From assembly GCA_023511725.1 (NCBI GenBank), contig JAIMAY010000019.1, positions 1 through 56,029 on the forward strand: a DNA stretch of 56,029 nucleotides. Reading direction: 5' to 3'. The notes under the pieces were generated by a model that was not told the origin of the DNA, ran no database searches, and was given only the letters and a program-made list of their open reading frames with translations. The position numbers and the translations under genes are program-made. This stretch comes from Alicyclobacillus sp. GTDB lineage: Bacteria > Bacillota > Bacilli > Alicyclobacillales > Alicyclobacillaceae. Shown in pieces: positions 42,314 to 51,228 of this stretch; the stretch's first letter is position 1; every line of letters starts with the position of its first letter.

Positions 42314-43088
42314 ACTCCGCATAAATCATCTTCACCGTCATCCCGCCGTCCACCACCAGATTCGTTCCCGTGATGAATCCTGCGCGCGATGATGCGAGGA
42401 ACAAACACGCCTCCGCGATGTCCTCCGGGCGACCGACGCGGCCGGCCGGGTGTTGGGCGTGATCGACCGGGCGCAGCTGAGGCTCGGAGCGGGCGCTCGC
42501 CTTTTTGTAGCTCGACACCTCAATCCATCCCGGGCTAATGGCATTGACGCGCACGCGCGGACCGAGCGACACCGCCAGTGAGTGGGTGAGCGCCAGCAGC
42601 CCGCCCTTCGCCGCCGAATACGGCTCGCTGTGGGGTTCCGACTGCAGTGCGCGCGTCGAGCAGATGTTGAGGATCACGCCGGGCTCCTTGCCGCGACCCA
42701 GATGCGGCGCGCAGTACTTGGCCAACATGTACGGCCCGCGCAGGTTGACGGCCAGCACCCTGTCGAACTCGGCCATCGGCCTCGTCTCGAGTGTCCCCGT
42801 CCAGCCGATGCCGGCGTTGTTGACCAGGATATCGATCCGGCCGTACGCACCCATCACCTGCTCCACGAGGCGCCGTACATCCTCCTCCTCGGCCACGTCC
42901 ATGCGCACGGGAAGCACCTCGGCGCCTTCCGCGCGCAGCGCATCGCTGTGTTCCTGCAGCGCTTCCGGATCAATGTCCGCGACCACCACCTTCGCTCCTT
43001 CGCGAGCGAAAGCGCGGCTCACCGCCATGCCAATCCCCTGCGCGCCCCCGGTGATAATGGCCACCTTGTGCTCAAACTCCACACCCAT
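42312..43088 (-). CDS. SDR-family NAD(P)-dependent oxidoreductase
   Basis: A 258-residue classical short-chain dehydrogenase. Cofactor motif TGGAQGIG at about 12-19, NNAGIG at about 90, catalytic Ser in NICSTRA, YSAAKGG (Tyr-x3-Lys), and C-terminal GTNLVVDGGMTV. Start 43088 follows a G-run (CAGGGGGG) closely; a GTG two codons on is an alternative. Substrate unknown. Divergent from cobT. Confidence 0.88.
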   Translation of the reverse strand: MGVEFEHKVAIITGGAQGIGMAVSRAFAREGAKVVVADIDPEALQEHSDALRAEGAEVLPVRMDVAEEEDVRRLVEQVMGAYGRIDILVNNAGIGWTGTLETRPMAEFDRVLAVNLRGPYMLAKYCAPHLGRGKEPGVILNICSTRALQSEPHSEPYSAAKGGLLALTHSLAVSLGPRVRVNAISPGWIEVSSYKKASARSEPQLRPVDHAQHPAGRVGRPEDIAEACLFLASSRAGFITGTNLVVDGGMTVKMIYAE

Positions 43089-43132
43089 CCCCCCTGTGCC
43101 ATCGGCCACACCGATCTGCGCGGCCACTGGTG

Positions 43133-43138
43133 TATAAT
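43133..43138 (+). promoter_or_regulatory. -10 box of the cobT operon
   Basis: Perfect TATAAT preceded by TGGTG, 59 bp before the cobT start. No good -35 is found 16-18 bp upstream. No cobalamin riboswitch motif lies in this leader, unlike the btu-cob operon. Confidence 0.5.
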
Positions 43139-43196
43139 GCAGCCACAACCATACCCATCATGCCACAGGCTGTCCAACCAAGGGAGAGGAAAAACC

Positions 43197-44285
43197 GTGT
43201 CAACGGGCTGGGAAGACATCTTTGCACATGGATCAACGGCGTCTGTGCACCCGTTTGATCCAGACACTGCCGCCCACGCCGCGGCGCGACTGGATCAATT
43301 GACCAAACCACCGGGCAGCCTGGGGCGGCTCGAGGAGCTCATCGTCCGGATGGCCGGTATCATCGGGCAGCCGGTCCCCCGGTTGCACAGGCCCGGCGTG
43401 CTCATCTACGCCGCGGACCACGGCGTGACGGAGGAAGGCGTGTCCGCCTATCCGGCCGAGGTCACCGTCCAGATGGCCATCAATATCTGCGCCGGCGGAG
43501 CGGTGAGCAGCGTTCTGGCGCGCGCGGCGGGAGCCGTGCTGCGACTCATCGATGTGGGCATCGCGGGCACGGTGGATCACCCGGCACTGGTCGTGCGCAA
43601 AGTTCGATCCGGTACGGCCAACTTCACCAAGGGTCCCGCGATGTCGTTGGAGGAGTGCCGCGCGGCGGTCCGCGCCGGCTGGGAGACGACGCTCGGGTTG
43701 CTGGATGAAGGCGTGGACCACGTGGTGTTCGGCGAACTCGGGATTGGCAACACGACCGCCAGCGCCGCGCTGCTCTCGCGCCTGTTGGCACGGCCGGCGG
43801 AGCAGACCGTGGGGCGGGGGACCGGAATTGACGAGGCGGGTCTCGCCCGCAAGCAGTCGGCCGTGCGCCGCGCCCTCCAGGCCAACTTCGAGGCGCGCGA
43901 ACCGTGGGCCGTGATGGCTGCACTGGGCGGACTGGAACTGGCCGCCATCGCCGGCGGTATGATGGCCTGTGCGACACGGCGAGTCCCCGTCCTCCTCGAT
44001 GGCGTCGTTGTGTCGGCCGCCGCGCTGTGGGCAGACAGGGTGATGCCAGGGGTTCGGGACGTGCTGGTGGCGACCCATACCTCGCCGGAACCTGCGCACC
44101 GGGCGGTTCTCGAGGTGCTCGGATTGCAGGCGCTGGTCGATTGGGGCATGCGTTTGGGAGAAGGATCCGGTGCGCTGGCCTTGCTGCCCGTGATCCGCAA
44201 TGCGTGCCTCGTCATGGCGGAGACGGCCACCTTCAGCGAGGCGGGGGTCTCGGAGCGAGTGACGAAGGAGGATGAGAGCCGATGA
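43197..44285 (+). CDS. cobT: Nicotinate-nucleotide--dimethylbenzimidazole phosphoribosyltransferase
   Basis: A 362-residue CobT. LDQLTKPPGSLGRLEEL near the N-terminus, YAADHGVTEEGVSAYP, FGELGIGNTTASAAL with the catalytic Glu, and GTGIDEAGLARK are family hallmarks. It makes alpha-ribazole phosphate, the lower ligand precursor joined by CobS. The GTG at 43197 follows GGGAGAGG. First gene of cobT-pduO-aroA. Confidence 0.95.
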   Translation: MSTGWEDIFAHGSTASVHPFDPDTAAHAAARLDQLTKPPGSLGRLEELIVRMAGIIGQPVPRLHRPGVLIYAADHGVTEEGVSAYPAEVTVQMAINICAGGAVSSVLARAAGAVLRLIDVGIAGTVDHPALVVRKVRSGTANFTKGPAMSLEECRAAVRAGWETTLGLLDEGVDHVVFGELGIGNTTASAALLSRLLARPAEQTVGRGTGIDEAGLARKQSAVRRALQANFEAREPWAVMAALGGLELAAIAGGMMACATRRVPVLLDGVVVSAAALWADRVMPGVRDVLVATHTSPEPAHRAVLEVLGLQALVDWGMRLGEGSGALALLPVIRNACLVMAETATFSEAGVSERVTKEDESR

Positions 44286-44842
44286 GGATCTATACGCGCG
44301 GCGGCGACCAGGGCAAGACGGCGCTGATCGGCGGGAGCCGCCGCTACAAGGACGACCTGCGCGTCGAGGCGTACGGTGCAGTCGATGAGGCGGGGGCCTT
44401 TCTCGGTTGGGCCGTGAGCCTGTTGGACCGACCCGAGGAACAGGACCTGCGCGATGTGCTGACCGAGGTGCAGCAAACGCTGTGGGACGTGGGCGCTGAT
44501 TTGGCAAACCCGAAACCAGACGGGCCCTTTCGCACGCCGGACGACGCCGCGGCGAAGATAGAACCATGGATCGACCAGTATCAAGCGCAGGCGCCGGAGG
44601 TCAAGCAATTTATCCTGCGAGGTGGCGATCCGGCCGCGGCCGCAGTCCACGTCGCCTGCACGGTGGTCCGGCGTGCGGAGCGCCGCGCGGTCTCCTTGAT
44701 GCGCGCCGAGACTGTGCACGCGCCGGCCGTCCGGTATCTGAACCGCGCCAGCGACCTGCTGTTCGTTGTCGCGCGCGCCATCAATGCGCGCCGTGGTACA
44801 GCGGATGTGGTGTACCGCAACAGCCCGCAGGTATTCCGCTGA
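44282..44842 (+). CDS. Cob(I)yrinic acid a,c-diamide adenosyltransferase, PduO type
   Basis: A 186-residue PduO/MMAB-type ATP:corrinoid adenosyltransferase: N-terminal ATP loop YTRGGDQGKTAL, AYGAVDEAGAFLGWA, CTVVRRAERRAV and YLNRASDLLFVVARA. It adds the 5'-deoxyadenosyl ligand to cob(I)alamin. ATGA overlap with cobT shows coupling. Completes adenosylation for the salvage genes at 32-38 kb. Confidence 0.94.
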   Translation: MRIYTRGGDQGKTALIGGSRRYKDDLRVEAYGAVDEAGAFLGWAVSLLDRPEEQDLRDVLTEVQQTLWDVGADLANPKPDGPFRTPDDAAAKIEPWIDQYQAQAPEVKQFILRGGDPAAAAVHVACTVVRRAERRAVSLMRAETVHAPAVRYLNRASDLLFVVARAINARRGTADVVYRNSPQVFR

Positions 44843-44854
44843 GGAGGGGTTCCG

Positions 44855-46234
44855 TTGAGCACACCGATGCCCGACTTGGAAGCACGCTCGCCATGGGCCA
44901 CGCTGACCGGCGTGCGCGCGGTCCACGTGGCACCGCTGCGAACGCCGCCCAACCTCGCGCTGCGCGTGCCGGGCAGCAAGAGCTTCACCAACCGCGCACT
45001 GCTGCTGGCGGGGGCAGCAGAAGGGCGCAGCCGCCTCCGCGGCATCCTCAGGTCCGACGATTCGTACTGGTGCATCGACGCACTCCGCCGCCTGGGCTGC
45101 GACATTCGCGTCGACGGTGACAGCGTCGAGGTGGACGGGTGCGGAGCGGCGTGGCGCCAAACGCGGGCCGAGTTGTACATCGGCGCGGCCGGGACGACCG
45201 CGCGGTTTTTACCTGGCCTCTTGGCGACCGCAGCCACGGGCGAGTGGCAGGTGCGCGGCAGCCGGCGGCTATCGGAGCGCCCGCTCGGGCCCCTTGTCGA
45301 CGCGCTCTCTGCGCTCGGGGGTCGCCTGCAGTACCTCTCCCCACCTGCTGCGCTCCCGCTTCGGGTATGGGGCGGTGGACTACGAGGCGGACGCATCGAG
45401 ATGTCGGGGAAGACATCGAGCCAGTTCATCAGCGGCGTGCTGATGGCCGCGCCGCGCGCGCAGGCGCCGGTTGAGGTGGTGATCCGAGACGAGATCGTCC
45501 AAGCCGCCTATGTGTCCATCACCACCGACCTGATGGCCGCGTTTGGCGCGCCGGTGGAGCGTCTGCCGGGAGACCGCACGGCGTGGCGGGTGCTGCCCCA
45601 ACCCTACCGCGCCGCGGATCTCACCCTGGAGGCCGACGCGTCAACCGCAGGCTACTTCTTCGCGCTCGCCGCCGCACATGGGGGGCGGACGCGCATAGAC
45701 AACTTGAAACCGGACACGCTTCAACCGGACATCGGCCTGCTCGACGTGCTCGAGCGCATGGGCTGCACAGTGACACGTGACGCGAGCGGGTGCGAGGTGC
45801 AAGGCCCAAGGCAACTGCGCGGCGGCTTCCGCGTGGACATGCGTCCCATGTCGGACCAGGCGCTGACCGTGGGGATGCTGAGTGTGTTTGCCGATGCACC
45901 CGTGACCGTCACCGGTGTAGCGCATATCAGGCAGCATGAGTCGGATCGGATCCGGGCGCTGTGCGAATCACTCGCGCGGCTGGGCATCCGCGCTGAAGAA
46001 CACGCCGACGGCTTCACGGTCTATCCAGGGCAACCGCGAGCCGCCCGTCTACCCTCCTACGATGACCACCGCGTGGCCATGTCGCTGGCTGTGCTGGGGA
46101 CGCGCGCGGAGGGCGTCGTGATTGAGGATCCGGGGTGCGTATCGAAAACGTGTCCTACGTTTTTTGATCTGCTGCAAGCATGCGGTGTGCAGGTGAGCTT
46201 TGAATCGGACGAGGACGGGCATACTACGGCCTGA
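44855..46234 (+). CDS. aroA: 3-phosphoshikimate 1-carboxyvinyltransferase (EPSP synthase)
   Basis: A 459-residue EPSP synthase. PGSKSFTNRALLLAG binds PEP and shikimate-3-phosphate, GAAGTTAR is at residues 110-117, SGKTSSQFISGVLMA, and C-terminal HESDRIRALCESLARLG and SYDDHRVAMSLAV follow. In E. coli the second segment reads GNAGTAMR; here Ala111 stands for Asn94 while the Gly equivalent to Gly96 is kept (Gly113). TTG start at 44855 behind GGAGGGG. It lies 12 bp after the adenosyltransferase, an unrelated pathway, so coupling may be incidental. Confidence 0.95.
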   Translation: MSTPMPDLEARSPWATLTGVRAVHVAPLRTPPNLALRVPGSKSFTNRALLLAGAAEGRSRLRGILRSDDSYWCIDALRRLGCDIRVDGDSVEVDGCGAAWRQTRAELYIGAAGTTARFLPGLLATAATGEWQVRGSRRLSERPLGPLVDALSALGGRLQYLSPPAALPLRVWGGGLRGGRIEMSGKTSSQFISGVLMAAPRAQAPVEVVIRDEIVQAAYVSITTDLMAAFGAPVERLPGDRTAWRVLPQPYRAADLTLEADASTAGYFFALAAAHGGRTRIDNLKPDTLQPDIGLLDVLERMGCTVTRDASGCEVQGPRQLRGGFRVDMRPMSDQALTVGMLSVFADAPVTVTGVAHIRQHESDRIRALCESLARLGIRAEEHADGFTVYPGQPRAARLPSYDDHRVAMSLAVLGTRAEGVVIEDPGCVSKTCPTFFDLLQACGVQVSFESDEDGHTTA

Positions 46235-46334
46235 CAGGCCTGACGGTCCCGCTCTCGGCCTGCGCGCGATCTGGACAGTCGCGCGCCAAGGTCATCCCCC
46301 AGGCGGCCGTCGGGCGTGCGAAGGAGGCCGCAGC

Positions 46335-46511
46335 ATGGACGAGAAGACGACGCGTATTCGCCCGAAAGCTGCTCGGGCACCGCAGGACCCGCAGATGTTC
46401 AGCGCCTTGGATAACCCCGATGACATGGCGTATGAAGGGAATCTGCCGGAACTCGAAAACGCCACCGACCCCGTGGAGTTTCGCCAGGTGGCGCCGGACG
46501 ATCACGACTAG
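46335..46511 (+). CDS. Small acidic protein, unknown function
   Basis: 58 residues, beginning MDEKTTRIRPKAARAP with a basic first third, then an acidic, Pro/Asn-rich remainder ending DDHD. No membrane segment, signal or known domain. Supported by AAGGAGG seven bases before the ATG and its position 100 bp behind aroA. Otherwise unrecognised. Confidence 0.55.
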   Translation: MDEKTTRIRPKAARAPQDPQMFSALDNPDDMAYEGNLPELENATDPVEFRQVAPDDHD

Positions 46512-46530
46512 GAGCACGGCCGAGTAATTT

Positions 46531-47162
46531 TTGAATCAGTTTTCCACAAGGAAAATTTCGAGATAATTGGCGAAGTTATCCATAGAAGCTGGATACCTCC
46601 ACCATTACGAAACCCTACGAACGTCAGGAGATTGCGGGACTGATGCTGGAGGCGGAACGGACGGACAGGCGGGAAGACAAACTGTCCGGCGACGCACGAG
46701 GGGATGAGTTGATGGCACGCAAGCTGAGGACCAGGGGTGGGTGAGCGATATACACCAAGCGGAAGGTCACTGTTGAGTCTGTGTACGGCCACATCAAGGC
46801 ATGCGTAAGATTGTTCGCTTTCCTTGCGTGGGCTAGCCAAGGTGCAGGGAGAGTGGCGTTTGGCGGCTAGGTTCCATAGTTTCCACGATTTATTGAAGAT
46901 ATTTCGGATCGTCGAGGTTGGCGACAGCCTGACCCGGTGCCGTGGGCGAGACAACACGGCGTAGGTTGGACGACCACAATTCACCACATAGATTACGTGT
47001 CGCCAATTTCCCATCCTTTGGAACACATCTTATTCCACAGTATCCTGGATGATACGGCGGGTAGCCCCGCAATTCCGTAGGGTTCCGCGATGACGGAGGT
47101 ATCCAGCTGTTACGGATAACTTCGGCCATGATCCGGAAATTACCTTCTGCAAACTGATTCAA
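46531..47162. repeat. ~105-bp imperfect inverted repeats enclosing an IS remnant
   Basis: The plus strand from 46531 to about 46640 and the minus strand from 47162 to about 47053 align end to end. Shared stretches include TTGAATCAGTTT, GAAGTTATCC, AGCTGGATACCTCC, AACCCTACG and ATTGCGGG, at roughly three-quarters identity with small indels. Both arms read inward and can encode related peptides (left ENFEIIGEVIHRSWIPP, right GNFRIMAEVIRNSWIPP), so they may be two copies of a coding fragment. Between them lies a decayed transposase. Confidence 0.75.
46712..46935 (+). pseudogene. IS1182-like transposase, C-terminal remnant
   Basis: Conceptual translation gives MARKLRTRGG, a stop, then AIYTKRKVTVESVYGHIKA, a frameshift near 46830, and GLAKVQGEWRLAARFHSFHDLLK. 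This is the C-terminal end of IS1182-family DDE transposases (RKVTVEPVFGQIK ... RGLxKVxGEWxL). The N-terminal three-quarters and the catalytic residues upstream are missing, so it is inactive. Identified from remembered family pattern only. Confidence 0.7.
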
Positions 47163-47180
47163 GGATTCACGCCCCAAGCT

Positions 47181-48458
47181 TCAACGATAGACGAGCTCCG
47201 ACTTGCCATAAGTCTGAACATATTCGACGCGGGCCTGTACTTCAACATGTACGTCTGCATTCGGAAACGCACTGCGCCACCAAGCCTCTCCGCGCCACGC
47301 GCCGGGATGGTGGCGGTAGAGCTCCCTGCCGAATCCAAAGACGTCGGAGTGCAAGCACGTTTGCGCATGCCGAATGGCGTTCGCAATCATGTCAGCCGTC
47401 TGTTCCTCGATTGCACTTTCGAGACTCTGAAGATCTCGGGGGCTTTCCCCAGTCACACATGGTCCTCCCTCCACCGTGCCGCGAAGTAGTACGTGCACAT
47501 TTATGGAAGGCACGCGTGAAGCGTTGCGGATAAAGATGTCTGCGTGACAGTTAGTGGATTTCACATCAACCACAAATCGCTTGCCAGGCTTCGTCGGACA
47601 CTCGTAGGGTACCGTCGATGGTGGAAACTGATTGTCAACCATTGACCATCCGATGTAGTCAGACCCGGTAAGATATCCCACAAATTTGTCATCCAAGAAC
47701 ACGGCAATGCCGATAATTTCCGGAGACGAAAGCTGTGGGTCGCTCTGGACGATGGTGAGGGCATAGGGTTCAATTCCCGGCGTGGCGAGGCGCTGATGAA
47801 ACCCTCCAACGGTTGCGTCGTAGGGACGATTGATCCACACGCGGTTTCTGAAGAAGTTTGATAAGTACATACCCGGGATAATGTCCAGGGCCGGCGACTT
47901 CTGCATGAACTCCTCCGTGGGAGAAGCGGATATGAAAACCGACACATTTCTACTGATAACCCGCGATTGCACAAGAGGGTTCAGGATCGTCAGTGTCCCT
48001 TCCTCGGCAATCTTCCGGTTAATGACAATGGCCTGAAGAAGGCCATAGAACAATTTTCGGTTTACGGACAGTTGGATCTTGCGGAGAGCCTCACTTACAT
48101 CGTTGCCTTGTTCAGAAATCGTCAATGTGGATGAATTGTCACCGGAACTGCCCGAACTGCTGGACGGAGGAATTCCCAGCCGGTGGGGCAGCGCGAGTTG
48201 AATGGTGACTCGGTATCGACCCGATGGATTTTTGCCTGGTGCGAGATCGTTTGCTGCCAAGGCATCCGGTGCATGGCTCTTAGCAACGGATGTACTTTGC
48301 TGGGAACTTTCGCCCGCATTAGTCTGTACCGGATCGAGGCCGATCATAAGAACAATGGCACGCTGTTGGAGCTCCACCCCATCCCAGCAGCCTGGGGCCA
48401 GCAAGGAGATAATAGCGACGAAGACCGTGATCAGAACTCGTTCTACACGGGTCACCAT
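47181..48458 (-). CDS. Ger(x)C family spore germination lipoprotein (C subunit)
   Basis: A 425-residue GerAC/GerBC-type protein. The lipoprotein signal ends LLAPGCWDG; the N-terminal VELQQRAIVLMIGLD and the C-terminal VQARVEYVQTYGKSELVYR region fit the Ger(x)C domains. C subunits sit on the outer face of the spore inner membrane. It follows the B-subunit gene directly. Sequence composition is lower in G+C than the left three-quarters of the window. Confidence 0.9.
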   Translation of the reverse strand: MVTRVERVLITVFVAIISLLAPGCWDGVELQQRAIVLMIGLDPVQTNAGESSQQSTSVAKSHAPDALAANDLAPGKNPSGRYRVTIQLALPHRLGIPPSSSSGSSGDNSSTLTISEQGNDVSEALRKIQLSVNRKLFYGLLQAIVINRKIAEEGTLTILNPLVQSRVISRNVSVFISASPTEEFMQKSPALDIIPGMYLSNFFRNRVWINRPYDATVGGFHQRLATPGIEPYALTIVQSDPQLSSPEIIGIAVFLDDKFVGYLTGSDYIGWSMVDNQFPPSTVPYECPTKPGKRFVVDVKSTNCHADIFIRNASRVPSINVHVLLRGTVEGGPCVTGESPRDLQSLESAIEEQTADMIANAIRHAQTCLHSDVFGFGRELYRHHPGAWRGEAWWRSAFPNADVHVEVQARVEYVQTYGKSELVYR

Positions 48459-48459
48459 G

Positions 48460-49542
48460 TTAGCTCACCCGGCCTCGAAATGCCATGGTAAGCGCGATAA
48501 CCGTCAGTAATGCCCCGAGGAACACTGTTGCTGCGTCGATCACGGCGACATACGCGCTCAACACAGTCCGCATTGAGGGTGGTCTGAGAGAAAGGAGAAC
48601 GACCACTGAACATAGCCCAATCGTGGCAAGCGCCGTGCGTGAACGCAAATAGTACGCAACAAGCCGATACGCAGCATACGTGGAAAGGTTGATCGCAGAC
48701 GAGACTGCGGTTAATACAGGAAGCAAAAACAACACCGTCCATCTCCCGTAATGCTGAATGCGTATGGCCTCGAAGACGGGCCAATTAAGAGATGCACCTT
48801 CATAGGCTCCAAAGTCTGCGAGCACGACGAACACATTGAGTGTCTGCAGTAATACCGCACCGAGGAATCCCAAGATTGCCATCCAGAGTACGGATCGTTT
48901 ATCGGCTCCCGCTGAGCGGAATATCGGCAGGTACATTGTCAGCAGCAACACGCCCCAACACAGGTATATCCACTGTGGCAATAAGTCGATGATATCTGAC
49001 CAGCTCACAGGCCAGAGCGGTAGCAGATTGGACATATCCGAGACTTCGAAACAGAGCAGGAGCATCAACACTCCTATGACCGTCGTGGGCCAGAATAACG
49101 TAATTTCGTACCTCAGTACGGAGTCCAGCCCCCCTCGGAAGAGTTGTACCGGAATCAACATGGCAAGACATGCAATGCTTATCATCGGGGTCGAAGGCAA
49201 GGCTATGTATTTGATGAGATTCATGGAGATACGAAGTACCATGCTCCCATAAACAACGCTTGTTATGAGCAGGGTCCCATGCACGACCCAGCGAAGCCAG
49301 CGCCGGTGAAATACCCCATCGAACGCAGTCAGAAGTCGGGTATCCAGGCGGTTATCACGAAACGTGACCTCAGTGAGTAACCAAATCAACACCACACCAA
49401 TACCGACGTATAACAGAATGGGAACCCATATGGCGGTGTGAACGTGCCTGAGCCAAATCGGTATCCACTCGAATGTAGCCGGTCCTATTGTAAGCTCAAA
49501 CGTCAAGATGGCTAATACGTTTCGGTTGCGTTGTTTCAGCAT
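48460..49542 (-). CDS. GerAB/GerB family spore germination permease (B subunit)
   Basis: A 360-residue APC-superfamily membrane protein with about ten helices, the usual GerAB size. NRNVLAILTFELTIGPATFEW starts helix 1; LPLWPVSWSDIIDLLPQWIYLCWGVLLLTMYLPIF is the mid-protein family region. B subunits bind germinants. The ATG at 49542 is best by length though its AAGGAG lies 18 bases away; a start a few codons upstream is possible. Overlaps the end of the A-subunit gene slightly if so. Confidence 0.88.
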   Translation of the reverse strand: MLKQRNRNVLAILTFELTIGPATFEWIPIWLRHVHTAIWVPILLYVGIGVVLIWLLTEVTFRDNRLDTRLLTAFDGVFHRRWLRWVVHGTLLITSVVYGSMVLRISMNLIKYIALPSTPMISIACLAMLIPVQLFRGGLDSVLRYEITLFWPTTVIGVLMLLLCFEVSDMSNLLPLWPVSWSDIIDLLPQWIYLCWGVLLLTMYLPIFRSAGADKRSVLWMAILGFLGAVLLQTLNVFVVLADFGAYEGASLNWPVFEAIRIQHYGRWTVLFLLPVLTAVSSAINLSTYAAYRLVAYYLRSRTALATIGLCSVVVLLSLRPPSMRTVLSAYVAVIDAATVFLGALLTVIALTMAFRGRVS

Positions 49543-49553
49543 TGTTTGTCGCT

Positions 49554-51008
49554 TTATCTTCTCCTTCTCGCCATGCGCCGACGACGTGCCCAAGAATTAA
49601 GGCTCCAGTAGGTTGCGGGGCGCAGTATCGACCGCTGTGCAGGTGCCCTCCAGAACGTATCTAACCAGTCCGGATAGGCGGCCTGTGCGAATGGCGTGAG
49701 ATACGGAACTCCGAACGACTTCAAACTTGACAAGTGCGCAAATACAATGAGCGTGAACCACAACGTCCCCACGACACCAAACAGGGATGTGACCATGAGC
49801 ATCGGAAATCGGATCATTCGCGTCACAAACGCTGCCTCGTAGTTCGGTATTGCGAAGGCTCCAAGAGCCGTTAGCCCCACAACCACCACCATCATAGGAC
49901 TTACAATGCCTGCTCTGACTGCGATGTCGCCCAGAACGAGGCCACCTACCACCGTAAATGATTGCCCCATCTGTTGAGGCATACGGTTGCCTGCTTCGCG
50001 TACGAGTTCCACCATGAATTCCATGAACATCGCTTCGAAGACAATCGGAAGCGGAATCCCTTCACGAGTAGCGGCTAATTGGATCAATAGATTGGCAGGG
50101 ATGAGTTCGGGATTGTACATAGTGAAGGCGATGTATAACGAGGGCGAAAAAATGGACAAAACTAACGCGAAGCTGCGGACAGTTCGGATGACAGAGCCGG
50201 GGATCCATCGTTGACTGTAATCATCCGATGTCTGAAAAAACGAGATCATGACGGACGGAATCAATAAGGCAAACGGGCTACCGTCTACAAGAATCGCCAG
50301 ACGCCCCTCCAATAGAGCAGACACCGTTTTATCAGGACGTTCAGTGGATTGGATCTGTGGGTACGGTGACCAAGGATTGTCTTCAATCCACTGTTCGAGG
50401 TTTCCGCTTTCGAGAAGCCCATCCAGTTGGACTGCCTGCAAGCGCTGCACGGCTTCCTTGACGATGTTGGGATTGGCTAAATCCTCGATGTAAATCAAAA
50501 GGACCTTGGTTTTTGTACGCGTACCGAATTCGAATGTCCTGAATACGACTTGCGCATCCCGGAGGCGAGTACGGATAAGGGAAATATTGGTGTCCAACGA
50601 TTCCGTGAATCCGTCCCTGGGTCCCCGCAGGGACATTTCGGCCGCGGGTTCTTCCGGAACGCGCCGTTGCGCACCCTGTACGTTTGCAATAACATAGCCG
50701 CCACGTACGCACAGTATCGCATGACCATCGAGAAGTTTCTTGACCGCCTCGTCATGGCTTTCGGTGAAGTCCACTTCTCCAATCTGGATTGTCTTTCTTG
50801 CCCAAGAAAGGAGGTGATGATTGGCTTTAGGAGGTCTCTCCAATAAAGGGCGTAGCAATCGCTCCTCCAAGCGAGTCACGTCGACGATACTGGACACATA
50901 AACGAGATCCATTTCTGATCCTGGAATGGCGCGAATTACCACATCGTAGGCGGTTTGCACTTTGTTTAGCAAAAGATGTGTCGACCGCATGAAGCGTTGG
51001 CGTGGCAT
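49554..51008 (-). CDS. GerA family spore germination protein (A subunit)
   Basis: A 484-residue GerAA-type protein. The soluble N-terminal domain includes SEMDLVYVSSIVD; TRTKTKVLLIYIEDLANPNIV and GRLAILVDGSPFALLIPSVMISFFQTSDDYSQR precede the membrane part with five or so helices (RSFALVLSIFSPSLYIAFTMYNPELIP, FVVGGLVLGDIAVRAGI-like). A subunits form the ligand-gated channel. ATG 51008 follows GAGGAGG. Operon order gerA-gerB-gerC. Confidence 0.93.
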   Translation of the reverse strand: MPRQRFMRSTHLLLNKVQTAYDVVIRAIPGSEMDLVYVSSIVDVTRLEERLLRPLLERPPKANHHLLSWARKTIQIGEVDFTESHDEAVKKLLDGHAILCVRGGYVIANVQGAQRRVPEEPAAEMSLRGPRDGFTESLDTNISLIRTRLRDAQVVFRTFEFGTRTKTKVLLIYIEDLANPNIVKEAVQRLQAVQLDGLLESGNLEQWIEDNPWSPYPQIQSTERPDKTVSALLEGRLAILVDGSPFALLIPSVMISFFQTSDDYSQRWIPGSVIRTVRSFALVLSIFSPSLYIAFTMYNPELIPANLLIQLAATREGIPLPIVFEAMFMEFMVELVREAGNRMPQQMGQSFTVVGGLVLGDIAVRAGIVSPMMVVVVGLTALGAFAIPNYEAAFVTRMIRFPMLMVTSLFGVVGTLWFTLIVFAHLSSLKSFGVPYLTPFAQAAYPDWLDTFWRAPAQRSILRPATYWSLNSWARRRRMARRRR

Positions 51009-51228
51009 GACGCGCCTCCTCGACTGCGAATCGCCGGCCCCAAGCATTATCATGAGCAGGATCGGACGGGTTATGCGCAATCCGTCGACGTTCCCTTACT
51101 CCCGGAGCGTTGCCGTTGTTCCAACTGGGAGTGAACATGGGATGCCCTGCGCATACTGTATGAGAGCTTTCTCTGGCACTAACGCCCGCATTGAGGAAGG
51201 TTATTATGCACCTGGGGGAAAGAATTCC

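Noticed and set aside
43089-43196. Cobalamin riboswitch upstream of cobT
   Set aside because: No B12 box or other conserved element in the ~108-bp leader.
46508-47177. Two minus-strand frames (172 and 95 codons) in the IS remnant region
   Set aside because: They cross the decayed transposase and the inverted arms; similarity between their peptides is explained by the inverted repeat rather than by intact genes.
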